NCBI RefSeq assembly: GCF_934747485.1
Contig: NZ_CAKVGN010000018.1
Span: 1-42,775 of the forward strand
Source of the DNA: an uncultured Brachyspira sp.
GTDB lineage: Bacteria > Spirochaetota > Brachyspiria > Brachyspirales > Brachyspiraceae
Direction of reading: 5' to 3'
Length of the DNA stretch: 42,775 bases
Below, piece by piece: positions 36,139 to 42,775 of this stretch. Both the position numbers and the translations under genes were made by a program. Every line of letters begins with the position of its first letter. Position 1 is the first letter of the stretch. Below the pieces are notes generated by a model. It saw nothing but the letters and a program-made list of their open reading frames with translations, was not told the origin of the DNA and did no database searches.

Positions 36139-36942
36139 ATGAATGTATTGTCTAAAGCTATAGCTGTTTTTGATTCTGGATTTGGCGGTATAAGCGTTTT
36201 AAAAAAATTGTTAAATGTTCTTCCTAATGAAAATTATATATATCTTGGTGATAATTATAATATACCATATGGAGATAAATCTAAAGAAGAAATAACTCAG
36301 TTATCTATAAAAATATTAGATTTCCTTATAAAGCAAGATTGCAAAATGGCAGTTATTGCCTGTAATACTATCACTGCTTCTTCTTATGATATATTAAAAG
36401 AAAAATATAATATACCTATAATAGAAATAATATCTAATGGGGTAGAGGATATTATTGATAATACTAAAAACAATAATGTCTCTATAATGGCAACAGAGTT
36501 TACGGTTCAGTCTAATGTGTATAATGATAAAATACTTAATTACAATAAAAAAATAAAAATTACTCAAGTAGCTTGTAAAAAATTATGCCCTATGATAGAA
36601 AATGATTGGTATAGTTATGATGATAGGCTTAAAGTTTTAGAAGATTATATAAAAAAAATAGATGATAATTCTGATACTTTACTTCTTGCTTGCACACATT
36701 ATCCATTTATATTAGAAGATATAAAATCTATTGTAAACAGAAAAAAAACTAACATACAAAATATAATAGACCCAAGTACAAAAATAGCATTATCTATAAA
36801 AAAATATCTTATTGATAATAATTTAATTAATACTTCCGGCGGAAATTTAAAATTTTTTACAACGGGCAATAAAAAAGTTTTTAATGATTTTATTTCTCGA
36901 TATATAAAAATTAATTATGAATTAGAAAGAATTGTATTATAG
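36139..36942 (+). CDS. murI: glutamate racemase
   Basis: A 267-residue cofactor-independent racemase making D-glutamate for peptidoglycan. AVFDSGFGGISVL (9-21) opens the fold; the two catalytic cysteines are in ACNT (Cys75) and ACTHYP (Cys185). LGDNYNIPYGDKS is the other hallmark (canonical form GDxxxxPYGxK). It is convergent with csrA, the two stop codons being three bases apart, and no hairpin terminator separates them. Confidence 0.95.
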   Translation: MNVLSKAIAVFDSGFGGISVLKKLLNVLPNENYIYLGDNYNIPYGDKSKEEITQLSIKILDFLIKQDCKMAVIACNTITASSYDILKEKYNIPIIEIISNGVEDIIDNTKNNNVSIMATEFTVQSNVYNDKILNYNKKIKITQVACKKLCPMIENDWYSYDDRLKVLEDYIKKIDDNSDTLLLACTHYPFILEDIKSIVNRKKTNIQNIIDPSTKIALSIKKYLIDNNLINTSGGNLKFFTTGNKKVFNDFISRYIKINYELERIVL

Positions 36943-36945
36943 AAA

Positions 36946-37191
36946 TTATTTATTTTTCTCTAATTTGTTTTTTACGAAACTGCTTAATATATTTAATTGT
37001 TCTGGATTTGTTTTAGAAGCTTCTAAGTTTTGGCTTTCTATCTCTTCATAAACCTCTTTTCTAAATATTTTTACATCTCTTGGAGCATTGATGCCTAATT
37101 TTATTTGATCGCCTCTTATATCAACAAGCATGATTTCTATGTTATCGCCTATAACAATGCTTTGATTGATTTTTCTAGATAGTACAAGCAT
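36946..37191 (-). CDS. csrA: carbon storage regulator CsrA
   Basis: An 81-residue RNA-binding dimer. MLVLSRKINQSIVIGD and IEIMLVDIRGDQIKLGINAPRDVKIFRKEVY match CsrA over the full fold, including the C-terminal RNA-binding Arg region; the tail after about 55 is slightly long. CsrA represses translation by covering GGA-containing ribosome sites, classically of flagellin mRNA. It begins three bases after fliW, whose product sequesters it, so they are coexpressed. Confidence 0.96.
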   Translation of the reverse strand: MLVLSRKINQSIVIGDNIEIMLVDIRGDQIKLGINAPRDVKIFRKEVYEEIESQNLEASKTNPEQLNILSSFVKNKLEKNK

Positions 37192-37194
37192 ATA

Positions 37195-37665
37195 TCAACT
37201 TTTCTCCTCTTTTTTATTATTATTTTCAGCATTGTTTTCTGCAAATATAGAATGTCTTGTATTATATTTATCTCCAATAACTGTACATTGTCTCGCTTTA
37301 TGATTTCTAATATTAAAAACTATTGGAGCTATTAAGTTAGTGCTCATAGCTTTGAAATTGTTATTTGGTATTGTTACTATTGTAAGTAAGTGTATATCTT
37401 CTTCTTTTTCAATTTCCAATAATTTTATATCATTATCATGAACATCTGGCTTATAATCTTTAAATACCAGAAATGGATCTATCAATATAAAACATATATT
37501 TTTATCATCTTTAGATTGAAGTATTTTGAAAGTACCTTCCTCGTCCATATTTAGCAAATAAAACTCATCATAGTCCTCAAATGCTAATATGCTTCCGTTA
37601 AGGTGATATAAATTGTTATCAGAAACTTCTACTTTTCCTAATATTCTAGATTCTATTTCTGGCAT
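37195..37665 (-). CDS. fliW: flagellar assembly factor FliW
   Basis: A 156-residue protein with the FliW pattern: an N-terminal LGKVEVSDNNLYHLNGSILAFEDYDEFYLL stretch (in pieces), FILIDPFLVFKDYKP and LLTIVTIP, then LIAPIVFNIRNHKARQ. FliW binds CsrA and is displaced by flagellin, linking filament growth to flagellin translation. A Glu/Asn/Lys-rich tail extends it. It lies between flgL and csrA, the standard arrangement. Confidence 0.95.
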   Translation of the reverse strand: MPEIESRILGKVEVSDNNLYHLNGSILAFEDYDEFYLLNMDEEGTFKILQSKDDKNICFILIDPFLVFKDYKPDVHDNDIKLLEIEKEEDIHLLTIVTIPNNNFKAMSTNLIAPIVFNIRNHKARQCTVIGDKYNTRHSIFAENNAENNNKKEEKS

Positions 37666-37706
37666 TAAATATTTTCCTTTAAGTTTATTATTATTTTAAT
37701 AGTTTA

Positions 37707-38960
37707 TTATCTCATATAATCTAATAATGTTCTTCCCAACAACTTTCCTGTAGTTTGTAAAGTTGCATTATGAGCATATTGCCACATATTGAAATTAACA
37801 ATCTCTTCAGCATAATCAATATTTTCATTTTTTGCTAAAGCTTCATCTATTGCAAATTTTTGGTCTTCAAAGCTATTGTAACCCATATCGAGTCTTGTTA
37901 CTTTTGAAGAAGCATTAGCCTGAACAGTTGTAATATTATCTATAGCACTATCTATATATCCTAAAGCTTCACTGCCTATAGCTCTAACATCATCGTTAAG
38001 CATAGCATCTCTTAAATATATCAAACTCTCAAATAAAGATTTACCGGAAATAACAGCACTAGGTTCATAATTGTTTTCTGGAATGTTTCCTGCTCCTTGC
38101 CTTACTAAACCTATATCTTGTAATACAGTGCCGCCTTTTAAATCTTGTAAAAGTATTTTATGAGGAGTAGATGTTTTTAATTGTATAACTTTAGCTCCGC
38201 CTCTTAAATCTCCTATAGTAGCACTAACATTTCCATTAGCATCATTTATTCTCTGAACTATAGCTTCAATATTATCGCCTTGCTTTATGTTTATAACCAT
38301 ATCATCTATCATAATATCTTGGTTTTCTGAAGCAACATAATTGCCTGCATCAACTGTTGATATTATTTCCATATTTGTACCCCAAAAAGCATAGTTTCCG
38401 GGAGTACCTACATTTATATATTGACCATTTTCTATTTCTCTGTTTTGTGCATTAGCATCACCTTCATACATTACTGTTTGAATTATTGAACGTCCTGCTT
38501 TTTCATCATGTCCGTATAATGCTCTAAATGGTGCAGTTTTTACACTTGTGCCAGAGAATATAAACTCTCCTTTGCTTTGAGTTTTAGATATATCGTATAT
38601 TCTCTCTATCATTTCTTCTACTTCCATAGCCATTTTAGCTCTGTCTTCTGCAGAATATGTGCTGTTTGCACCTTGTACTGCTAAGTCTCTTGCTCTTGCT
38701 AAGGCTTGTGTAATAGAACTCATTGAATCATGTGCCACGCTTAATCTTTCTTTACCGTCTACTATGTTGTTTTGATATCTATCTAATGATGATTTTCTTG
38801 TTCTGTAATAAATAGAATTGATTGTGGATGTAACATTTTCATGTGGTCTTTGTACTCTTTGACCTGTAGATAGCCTTGTTTGAGATGCTTCCATTTCACT
38901 ATAATTTTTTTTAATACTGCTTATAGCTCTATTATATTGGGCTTGCTCTGTAACTCTCAT
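37707..38960 (-). CDS. flgL: flagellar hook-filament junction protein FlgL (HAP3)
   Basis: A 417-residue junction protein. The N-terminal D0/D1 coils (MRVTEQAQYNRAISSI, LSTGQRVQRPHENV) and the GEFIFSGT motif (about 131-138) are FlgL hallmarks; the C-terminal coil (about 340-417) returns to flagellin-like LQTTGKLLGRTLLDYM. TAGGAG precedes the ATG. It heads a flgL-fliW-csrA operon behind a sigma-28-like promoter. Confidence 0.94.
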   Translation of the reverse strand: MRVTEQAQYNRAISSIKKNYSEMEASQTRLSTGQRVQRPHENVTSTINSIYYRTRKSSLDRYQNNIVDGKERLSVAHDSMSSITQALARARDLAVQGANSTYSAEDRAKMAMEVEEMIERIYDISKTQSKGEFIFSGTSVKTAPFRALYGHDEKAGRSIIQTVMYEGDANAQNREIENGQYINVGTPGNYAFWGTNMEIISTVDAGNYVASENQDIMIDDMVINIKQGDNIEAIVQRINDANGNVSATIGDLRGGAKVIQLKTSTPHKILLQDLKGGTVLQDIGLVRQGAGNIPENNYEPSAVISGKSLFESLIYLRDAMLNDDVRAIGSEALGYIDSAIDNITTVQANASSKVTRLDMGYNSFEDQKFAIDEALAKNENIDYAEEIVNFNMWQYAHNATLQTTGKLLGRTLLDYMR

Positions 38961-39004
38961 ATTTTTAACTCCTAATTAAAAAATATATATCATCCCAGTT
39001 TGTT

Positions 39005-39031
39005 TTATCGTCATAATGCAAATTTGTTTTA
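39005..39031 (-). promoter_or_regulatory. sigma-28 (FliA)-like promoter for flgL-fliW-csrA
   Basis: On the minus strand TAAAACAA, 11 bases, GACGATAA. Compared with the flagellar consensus TAAAGTTT-N11-GCCGATAA it matches TAAA and seven of eight -10 positions with the exact spacing. The leader would be about 38 bases. Confidence 0.65.
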
Positions 39032-39115
39032 TTATTTTTTTATTTTATTGAAGATTTTTTATTATTATTTTTAAATATATAAATAAATATATTTTGTTAT
39101 ATAAGTTTTTGTTTT

Positions 39116-39259
39116 ATTCAACTTTTTCCCAAATTTAATGGAATACCAAAAGAACATTTTCACTTATTTATTAAAGAATCTCAATTTAGATTTAATAATC
39201 CAAAAGTTGAAAAACAGTTGGAAATTATATATAATTTAACAAAAAAGGATCTTTTTTAG
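39116..39259 (+). pseudogene. C-terminal remnant of an IS1595-type transposase
   Basis: An open stretch of 47 codons ending in TAG encodes FNGIPKEHFHLFIKES followed by QFRFNNPKVEKQL, typical of the end of ISXO2/IS1595 DDE transposases (FNGIxxxxFxLYLKExEFRFN). The rest of the gene, including the catalytic region, is absent upstream. A terminal-inverted-repeat-like end follows at 39260-39276. Confidence 0.75.
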
Positions 39260-39276
39260 TTATCTAGGACAGCCCC
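39260..39276. repeat. probable right inverted-repeat end of the IS1595-type remnant
   Basis: TTATCTAGGACAGCCCC directly follows the transposase stop. Its complement begins GGGGCTGTCC, resembling the ends of IS1595-family elements. No matching left end was seen nearby. Confidence 0.6.
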
Positions 39277-39546
39277 TAAATTAATAAGAATTAGATTATA
39301 AATTTTTTAATAATGTAATTTTACTATTTTATCTTCTTTATATTTTTTCTTAAGTAGTTTTTTATGTATATATAGATAAGAATATATATTAGAAATTTAT
39401 CATGATTTTAAAATATTATTAATATAAAATTATACTTCATATCTTTTAAGTTAGTTTTTTAAATTTATTCAGAATCCGCACCCTTTATATTTTATAGTTT
39501 TATTTTGGAATTTTTACTTTTATTATATTTAATACTCACATATAAA
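39277..39546. other. AT-rich gene-free spacer
   Basis: No coding sequence, tRNA or clear terminator is seen between the IS remnant and the end of the first sialidase-like gene. Confidence 0.4.
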
Positions 39547-40857
39547 TTACATCCCCTCATATATATACTTATCATCAGATATATAAGAAAGCCCGAATCT
39601 CCTGTATACAATATTGAAAGAATCACTAGCAGGATTTATACTAGGACCTTCTCCTTCCTCAGTGCATACAGCTATAGTGCCGTCTCTTAATATTTTTACG
39701 CTCTGTCTGAAGCTTGTTTTATTTGGGGGCACTCCAAATTCATTGGTTACTAAGCTCCATGTTCTGCCTTCATCTTTGCTTATGGATAAACTCATAGCAT
39801 TTTTTACTGTAACTGTACTGCCGTTCGGGTTTCTCCACTTTCTATCAGGTATAGAATGAATTAACACTAAGCCGTTAAAAGACATGCCGTTTTCAGTAAA
39901 TTTGATACTGTCCATAGAAATACTGCCGCCGCTGCTGTTGCTAAGCCCTGATACATTTTCTTCTTTGATAGAATTATCCTGCAGACTGCCTGCCGATGCC
40001 CAATATAACTTTCCATTCCCATCATAAATATTATTTGGGATTTTAGGCATAGCAGCTATAAGCAAGCTTCCGTCTTTTCTTTCAAGCATTACTCTTGCAA
40101 ATTGATAACCTGCTGTATAAATCATTTTAGGACCTAATGCCCAATTATTACCTTTATCTTTAGAATAAAGCATAGCAGTACCTTTAGAATCAGCGTCTGT
40201 ATCTTTCTTATAGTCTATCATGCATACAAAAGTGCCGTTTCTTAACATAAGCCCTCTTCCCGCAGAAGTACAGAATCTATTGTACCCTTCTTTTGTAAGC
40301 GGTTCAAAAACATTTGTATCTATATCTGCCCATTTTGTCCATGTTCTGCCTTGATTAGTGCTTCTGCTTACGGATAATTTTGTGATATCATTAGCATTCC
40401 CTCCGCCGTATCCTGGAGATCCTTCAGTAGCCAATACTATGACATCATCACTGCCTGCAGTAAAGACAACGGGCGACCCATGAGAACCTTTAGGCGTAAA
40501 AGACGAATTGCCGCCTATATTTTTCTCCTCTGAAAAATCTTTAGCATTATCAGAAATCATCACTTTAATATTTACTATATTATTCCCATCTACAGATATT
40601 ATATTACTGCATCGCTGATCAAGCTTTTCACATACCATTAATAAACGTTGGCCTGCCTCTGATATGACAGGTGAGTTATATTCAGATATATAAGAACCCC
40701 TAATCAGATAATTATTATCATTTAATTCTTTATGCTCCGAAGGAAGCTTCATCCAATCCTTATCCTTTCTCACATAGAAATCAGAATATATATAATCGGT
40801 TCTGCAGCTCAATACTGCAAAAAATATTAAAATAAAAAAATATTTCATTTTCATCAT
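39547..40857 (-). CDS. sialidase-like (BNR-repeat) lipoprotein, probably inactive as a classical sialidase
   Basis: A 436-residue lipoprotein (lipobox VLSC, Cys about 18). The six-bladed propeller is shown by Asp boxes SRSTNQGRTW, SKDKGNNW and SISKDEGRTW. The Arg of the RIP motif seems replaced (EYNSPVI), and the C-terminal strand that normally carries the nucleophilic Tyr reads FRQSVKILRDGT, with no Tyr in place. These alignments are by eye. It may bind glycans or act on a different sugar. It lies 66 bases after the second sialidase-like gene, from which it is partly separated by a terminator, and is probably a diverged duplicate. Confidence 0.8.
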   Translation of the reverse strand: MMKMKYFFILIFFAVLSCRTDYIYSDFYVRKDKDWMKLPSEHKELNDNNYLIRGSYISEYNSPVISEAGQRLLMVCEKLDQRCSNIISVDGNNIVNIKVMISDNAKDFSEEKNIGGNSSFTPKGSHGSPVVFTAGSDDVIVLATEGSPGYGGGNANDITKLSVSRSTNQGRTWTKWADIDTNVFEPLTKEGYNRFCTSAGRGLMLRNGTFVCMIDYKKDTDADSKGTAMLYSKDKGNNWALGPKMIYTAGYQFARVMLERKDGSLLIAAMPKIPNNIYDGNGKLYWASAGSLQDNSIKEENVSGLSNSSGGSISMDSIKFTENGMSFNGLVLIHSIPDRKWRNPNGSTVTVKNAMSLSISKDEGRTWSLVTNEFGVPPNKTSFRQSVKILRDGTIAVCTEEGEGPSINPASDSFNIVYRRFGLSYISDDKYIYEGM

Positions 40858-40867
40858 AAATTAACAT

Positions 40868-40897
40868 GAAATAAAAGGGGTACATATTATACCCCTT
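40868..40897 (-). terminator. intrinsic terminator between the sialidase-like genes
   Basis: AAGGGGTA (40875-40882) pairs perfectly with TACCCCTT (40890-40897); on the minus strand it is followed by TTTTATTT. It would reduce readthrough into the downstream gene. Confidence 0.75.
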
Positions 40898-40923
40898 CTA
40901 TATATTAAACTCACAAATAATTA

Positions 40924-42324
40924 TTAATTACCTGTTTTTTCTGCAAGAAACTTCTGAGAGAATCTTCTGACTGTAACTCTATAATGGGTATCACCATTGC
41001 CGTTATTGCCTTCTTCACTAGCTATAATTATAGTGCCGTCATCAAGCATATCTACAGAAAAACTTCCGCCTATTTGAGTAGAGCCATCTCTAAAAGTGTC
41101 GTCTAATACAAAATATTGTCCTTGAAGATTTATTTGTTCATCTGTAAGAGCATAGTACATATCTCCATTATTTCTCTTAGCACTTGCAAATATGTACTTT
41201 TTACTTCTTCCTTCAGTAACTACAATACTGCCATCAGTGTTTTTTGTTATAGCATATCCTTCTTTGCCATACCACTTATCTGTAAGAAAATATCCGAAAG
41301 CATTTAAACCAGATTCTAATTTTTCAACTTCATTATTAACATTACCTACTTGTCCTAAAGCTAATTTATTACCACCACTGCCGCCATAAGGAGAAACTAT
41401 AAACTTATCTTTAGTTATAAGCTTAGCTTCTTTATGTCTGCTTGTTATGCCATCAACTGTTGTAAAAATACCTTGAGGCTGGCTAAAAATCTCCCAAGTT
41501 ACTTCATCATTATTTAGAGTGCCTTTAAGAGGCGTATAACTCATAGCATCATACACATCATTTATAGTACCTTGATAAGAAGTTATAACAGAAAAATACA
41601 AATTGCCATCAGTAGTATCAACTACGCCTCTGCCTGCCTGTGTTCCTATAGCATTAAATTTTTTACTGTTTATTTCCATTCCATTAGTAATAATATTATT
41701 ATTAGTTATTTGTTTCCAATCAGTCCAAGTAAAACCGCCATTATTATCATATGTACCTACTATATAGTCTATTTTTTGTGTTTTATCAGTGTTATATGTT
41801 CTTGCTATTCCTGATCCTGATGTAGCTGCTATAATTATTTTGCTCTCTTTTTTAAATACTACAGGAGCTGCATGTGCTTTATTAAAATCTGTAGTAATAT
41901 TTTTATCTTTATTTACATATCTTTCTTCGCTCCAAGTTTTTCCTCCGTCTTTGCTGTAATGATAAATTACATCTACAACATGCTCTCCGTCTATACCTAC
42001 ATCGTTAGCTGCACCGGGACTTTTCCATCTTTTCTCTGCGAAAAGAATTATCTGGCCTTTACCCATAGAAACAACAACAGGGTTTCTAACATAATCTTCA
42101 CCAGATTTTGTTGCAGGCTCTTTTATAAGTATGTACTTATCATTAACTATTTTTTCATAATCTTCAAAAAGACCTGTATCTTTGTCTGCACCCTCTGTAT
42201 TATCCTCATCTAAGCTTGGAGGATTATTGTTCCCCATAGGATTAGTGCCTGCTTTCTTACAGCTAACAAACACTAAGCTTAAAGCCATAAGTAAAGATAA
42301 TAAATAAATAATCTTTTTACTCAT
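40924..42324 (-). CDS. sialidase-like (BNR-repeat) lipoprotein
   Basis: A 466-residue lipoprotein (lipobox FVSC, about Cys22) of GH33-like propeller type. Present: YVRNPVVV as a RIP-like motif, FAEKRW, Asp boxes SKDGGKTW and NNGGFTW, and GTQAGRGVVDTTDG. The C-terminal strand that usually has YSxLxxLxDGxI reads FSVDMLDDGTI, so Phe may stand in for the nucleophilic Tyr. A classical sialidase would free sialic acid from host mucin; here that is uncertain. GGGAGA lies before the ATG. Its leader, from a promoter at 42572-42600, carries a 7-bp repeat array and two hairpins that may set its expression. Confidence 0.83.
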   Translation of the reverse strand: MSKKIIYLLSLLMALSLVFVSCKKAGTNPMGNNNPPSLDEDNTEGADKDTGLFEDYEKIVNDKYILIKEPATKSGEDYVRNPVVVSMGKGQIILFAEKRWKSPGAANDVGIDGEHVVDVIYHYSKDGGKTWSEERYVNKDKNITTDFNKAHAAPVVFKKESKIIIAATSGSGIARTYNTDKTQKIDYIVGTYDNNGGFTWTDWKQITNNNIITNGMEINSKKFNAIGTQAGRGVVDTTDGNLYFSVITSYQGTINDVYDAMSYTPLKGTLNNDEVTWEIFSQPQGIFTTVDGITSRHKEAKLITKDKFIVSPYGGSGGNKLALGQVGNVNNEVEKLESGLNAFGYFLTDKWYGKEGYAITKNTDGSIVVTEGRSKKYIFASAKRNNGDMYYALTDEQINLQGQYFVLDDTFRDGSTQIGGSFSVDMLDDGTIIIASEEGNNGNGDTHYRVTVRRFSQKFLAEKTGN

Positions 42325-42366
42325 ATAAAAATCTCCCTATAAAAAATAAATTTAATTTATAAAATA

Positions 42367-42394
42367 AAAAACTATATTTTAGGCTATAGTTTTT
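42367..42394 (-). promoter_or_regulatory. terminator-like hairpin in the sialidase leader
   Basis: In the minus-strand RNA AAAAACUAUA (42394-42385) pairs with UAUAGUUUUU (42376-42367), an 8-base loop, followed by UAUUUU. The stem has a single GC pair, so as a terminator it would be weak. The present leader ORF ends in its loop. Confidence 0.45.
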
Positions 42395-42564
42395 ATTTTC
42401 TGATGCAATGCCGAAAGAAAAGGCATTAAGTGTAAAGTATAAATTTTTAAGACTGTAGACTGTAGACTGTAGACTGTAGACTGTAGACTGTAGACTGTAG
42501 ACTGTAGACTGTAGACTGTAGACTGTAGACTGTCTGTAATTTTTATCAATCTGTTAGTTCTCAT
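42379..42564 (-). CDS. possible leader ORF spanning the 7-bp repeats
   Basis: A 61-codon frame from ATG 42564 (or 63 from ATG 42570). The repeat encodes a repeating YSLQSTV heptapeptide, because three 7-base units equal seven codons. ATG 42564 coincides with the predicted first base of the transcript, so it could be translated as a leaderless message; no ribosome site exists. The peptide itself looks non-functional. Its interest is regulatory: its reading frame beyond the array depends on copy number. It could equally be untranslated. Confidence 0.25.
   Translation of the reverse strand: MRTNRLIKITDSLQSTVYSLQSTVYSLQSTVYSLQSTVLKIYTLHLMPFLSALHQKIKTIA
42406..42427 (-). promoter_or_regulatory. 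second hairpin in the sialidase leader
   Basis: AATGCC (42427-42422 on the minus strand) pairs with GGCATT (42412-42407) around a 9-base pyrimidine-rich loop, just upstream of the terminator-like hairpin. Confidence 0.4.
42451..42533. repeat. 7-bp tandem repeat array, about 11.9 copies of GACTGTA
   Basis: Eleven perfect units plus a six-base partial unit, without a single mismatch, inside the predicted 5' leader of the sialidase-like gene at 40924-42324. A perfect array of this length is prone to slippage, and 7 is not a multiple of 3. Confidence 0.97.
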
Positions 42565-42571
42565 ACTCATT

Positions 42572-42600
42572 AGTATAATCCAAAATTAAAATTATGTCAA
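42572..42600 (-). promoter_or_regulatory. promoter of the sialidase-like gene
   Basis: On the minus strand TTGACA (42600-42595), 17-base spacer, TATACT (42577-42572). Transcription would begin at about 42564-42566 and cross the repeat array, giving a leader of roughly 240 bases. Confidence 0.7.
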
Positions 42601-42705
42601 TATTATTGAAATAAAAACCGCTAAACATCTGTAAAGCAATTTATTATTTCCAATTATAATATAATAAAATAAAAATTAAAGTCAAACAAATTTTAATAAT
42701 TGTTT

Positions 42706-42724
42706 AGGAGCCATACATATTGCA
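42706..42724. repeat. dispersed repeat motif, copy 2 (inverted relative to copy 1)
   Basis: Reverse complement of 52-70 at 18 of 19 positions. A short decayed frame after it (about 42703-42775, ending GIPYNLIN then stop) suggests a remnant of a repeated element or gene end. The remainder of 42601-42775 holds nothing else recognisable. Confidence 0.5.
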
Positions 42725-42775
42725 CGTTTTTTAGTTTAAAAAAAGCAGGTATTCCTTATAATTTAATTAACTAAA

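Noticed and set aside
42451..42533. CRISPR array
   Set aside because: The 7-bp units are contiguous, with no spacers and no cas genes; it is a simple tandem repeat.
42703..42775. Short frame ending GIPYNLIN near the right edge
   Set aside because: Only about 24 codons remain after an upstream stop, with no start signal; treated as a repeat remnant rather than a gene.

Overview
The window is about 42.8 kb of very AT-rich bacterial chromosome. The gene content points to a spirochaete, most likely Brachyspira: a periplasmic-flagellum locus (flgL-fliW-csrA, fliD), a group B [FeFe] hydrogenase, an ankyrin-repeat protein, many lipoproteins with short lipoboxes, and AT-rich intergenic repeats. The genus is inferred from gene content and composition; no search was run.

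Layout. 1-255: dispersed repeat and a promoter. 256-1131: DUF368/PopT-type polyprenyl-phosphate transporter. 1235-3358: a two-gene accessory cassette, an AAA15-type ATPase followed by an RloB-like TOPRIM protein, which looks like a defence pair. 3368-9315: a small lipoprotein, SanA-like protein, GltS-like symporter, heptose/nucleotidyl transferase (RfaE2 type), murC, a MurB-fold protein that has lost its expected catalytic residues, and a DUF486 membrane protein. 9387-10621: SpoIIE-type phosphatase and tRNA-Asn. 10622-13386: repeat-bearing spacer, lipoprotein, then radC plus an XRE regulator behind a 21-bp palindrome. 13525-20419: fliD, EamA transporter, ankyrin protein, mgtE and a small outer-membrane-type protein. 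20571-26540: another outer-membrane-type protein, then a CUT1 sugar-type ABC importer lacking its ATPase, and an MlrC-type M81 metallopeptidase preceded by a MITE-like element. 26651-31756: alanine dehydrogenase, hydrogenase, an anchored protein of unknown function and a DUF1385 protein. 31906-35988: the minus-strand operon oadG-oadA-oadB-bioY, a biotin-dependent Na+ pump joined to a biotin transporter. 36139-38960: murI convergent with flgL-fliW-csrA, the latter behind a sigma-28-like promoter. 38961-42775: remnant of an IS1595-type transposase, two sialidase-like lipoproteins, and a long leader holding about 12 copies of a 7-bp repeat.

The most interesting points are: (1) the sialidase leader, where a strong promoter, a possibly leaderless small ORF, a 7-bp slippage array and two hairpins form what could be a three-state phase switch; gain of one unit would open the leader frame right up to the sialidase start codon; (2) the ATPase/RloB-like pair; (3) the catalytically degenerate MurB-like protein translationally overlapped with murC; (4) two sialidase-like proteins apparently lacking the nucleophilic tyrosine. 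Promoters were read by eye as -35/-10 pairs with 16-17 bp spacing; several decide start codons (ald, oadG).
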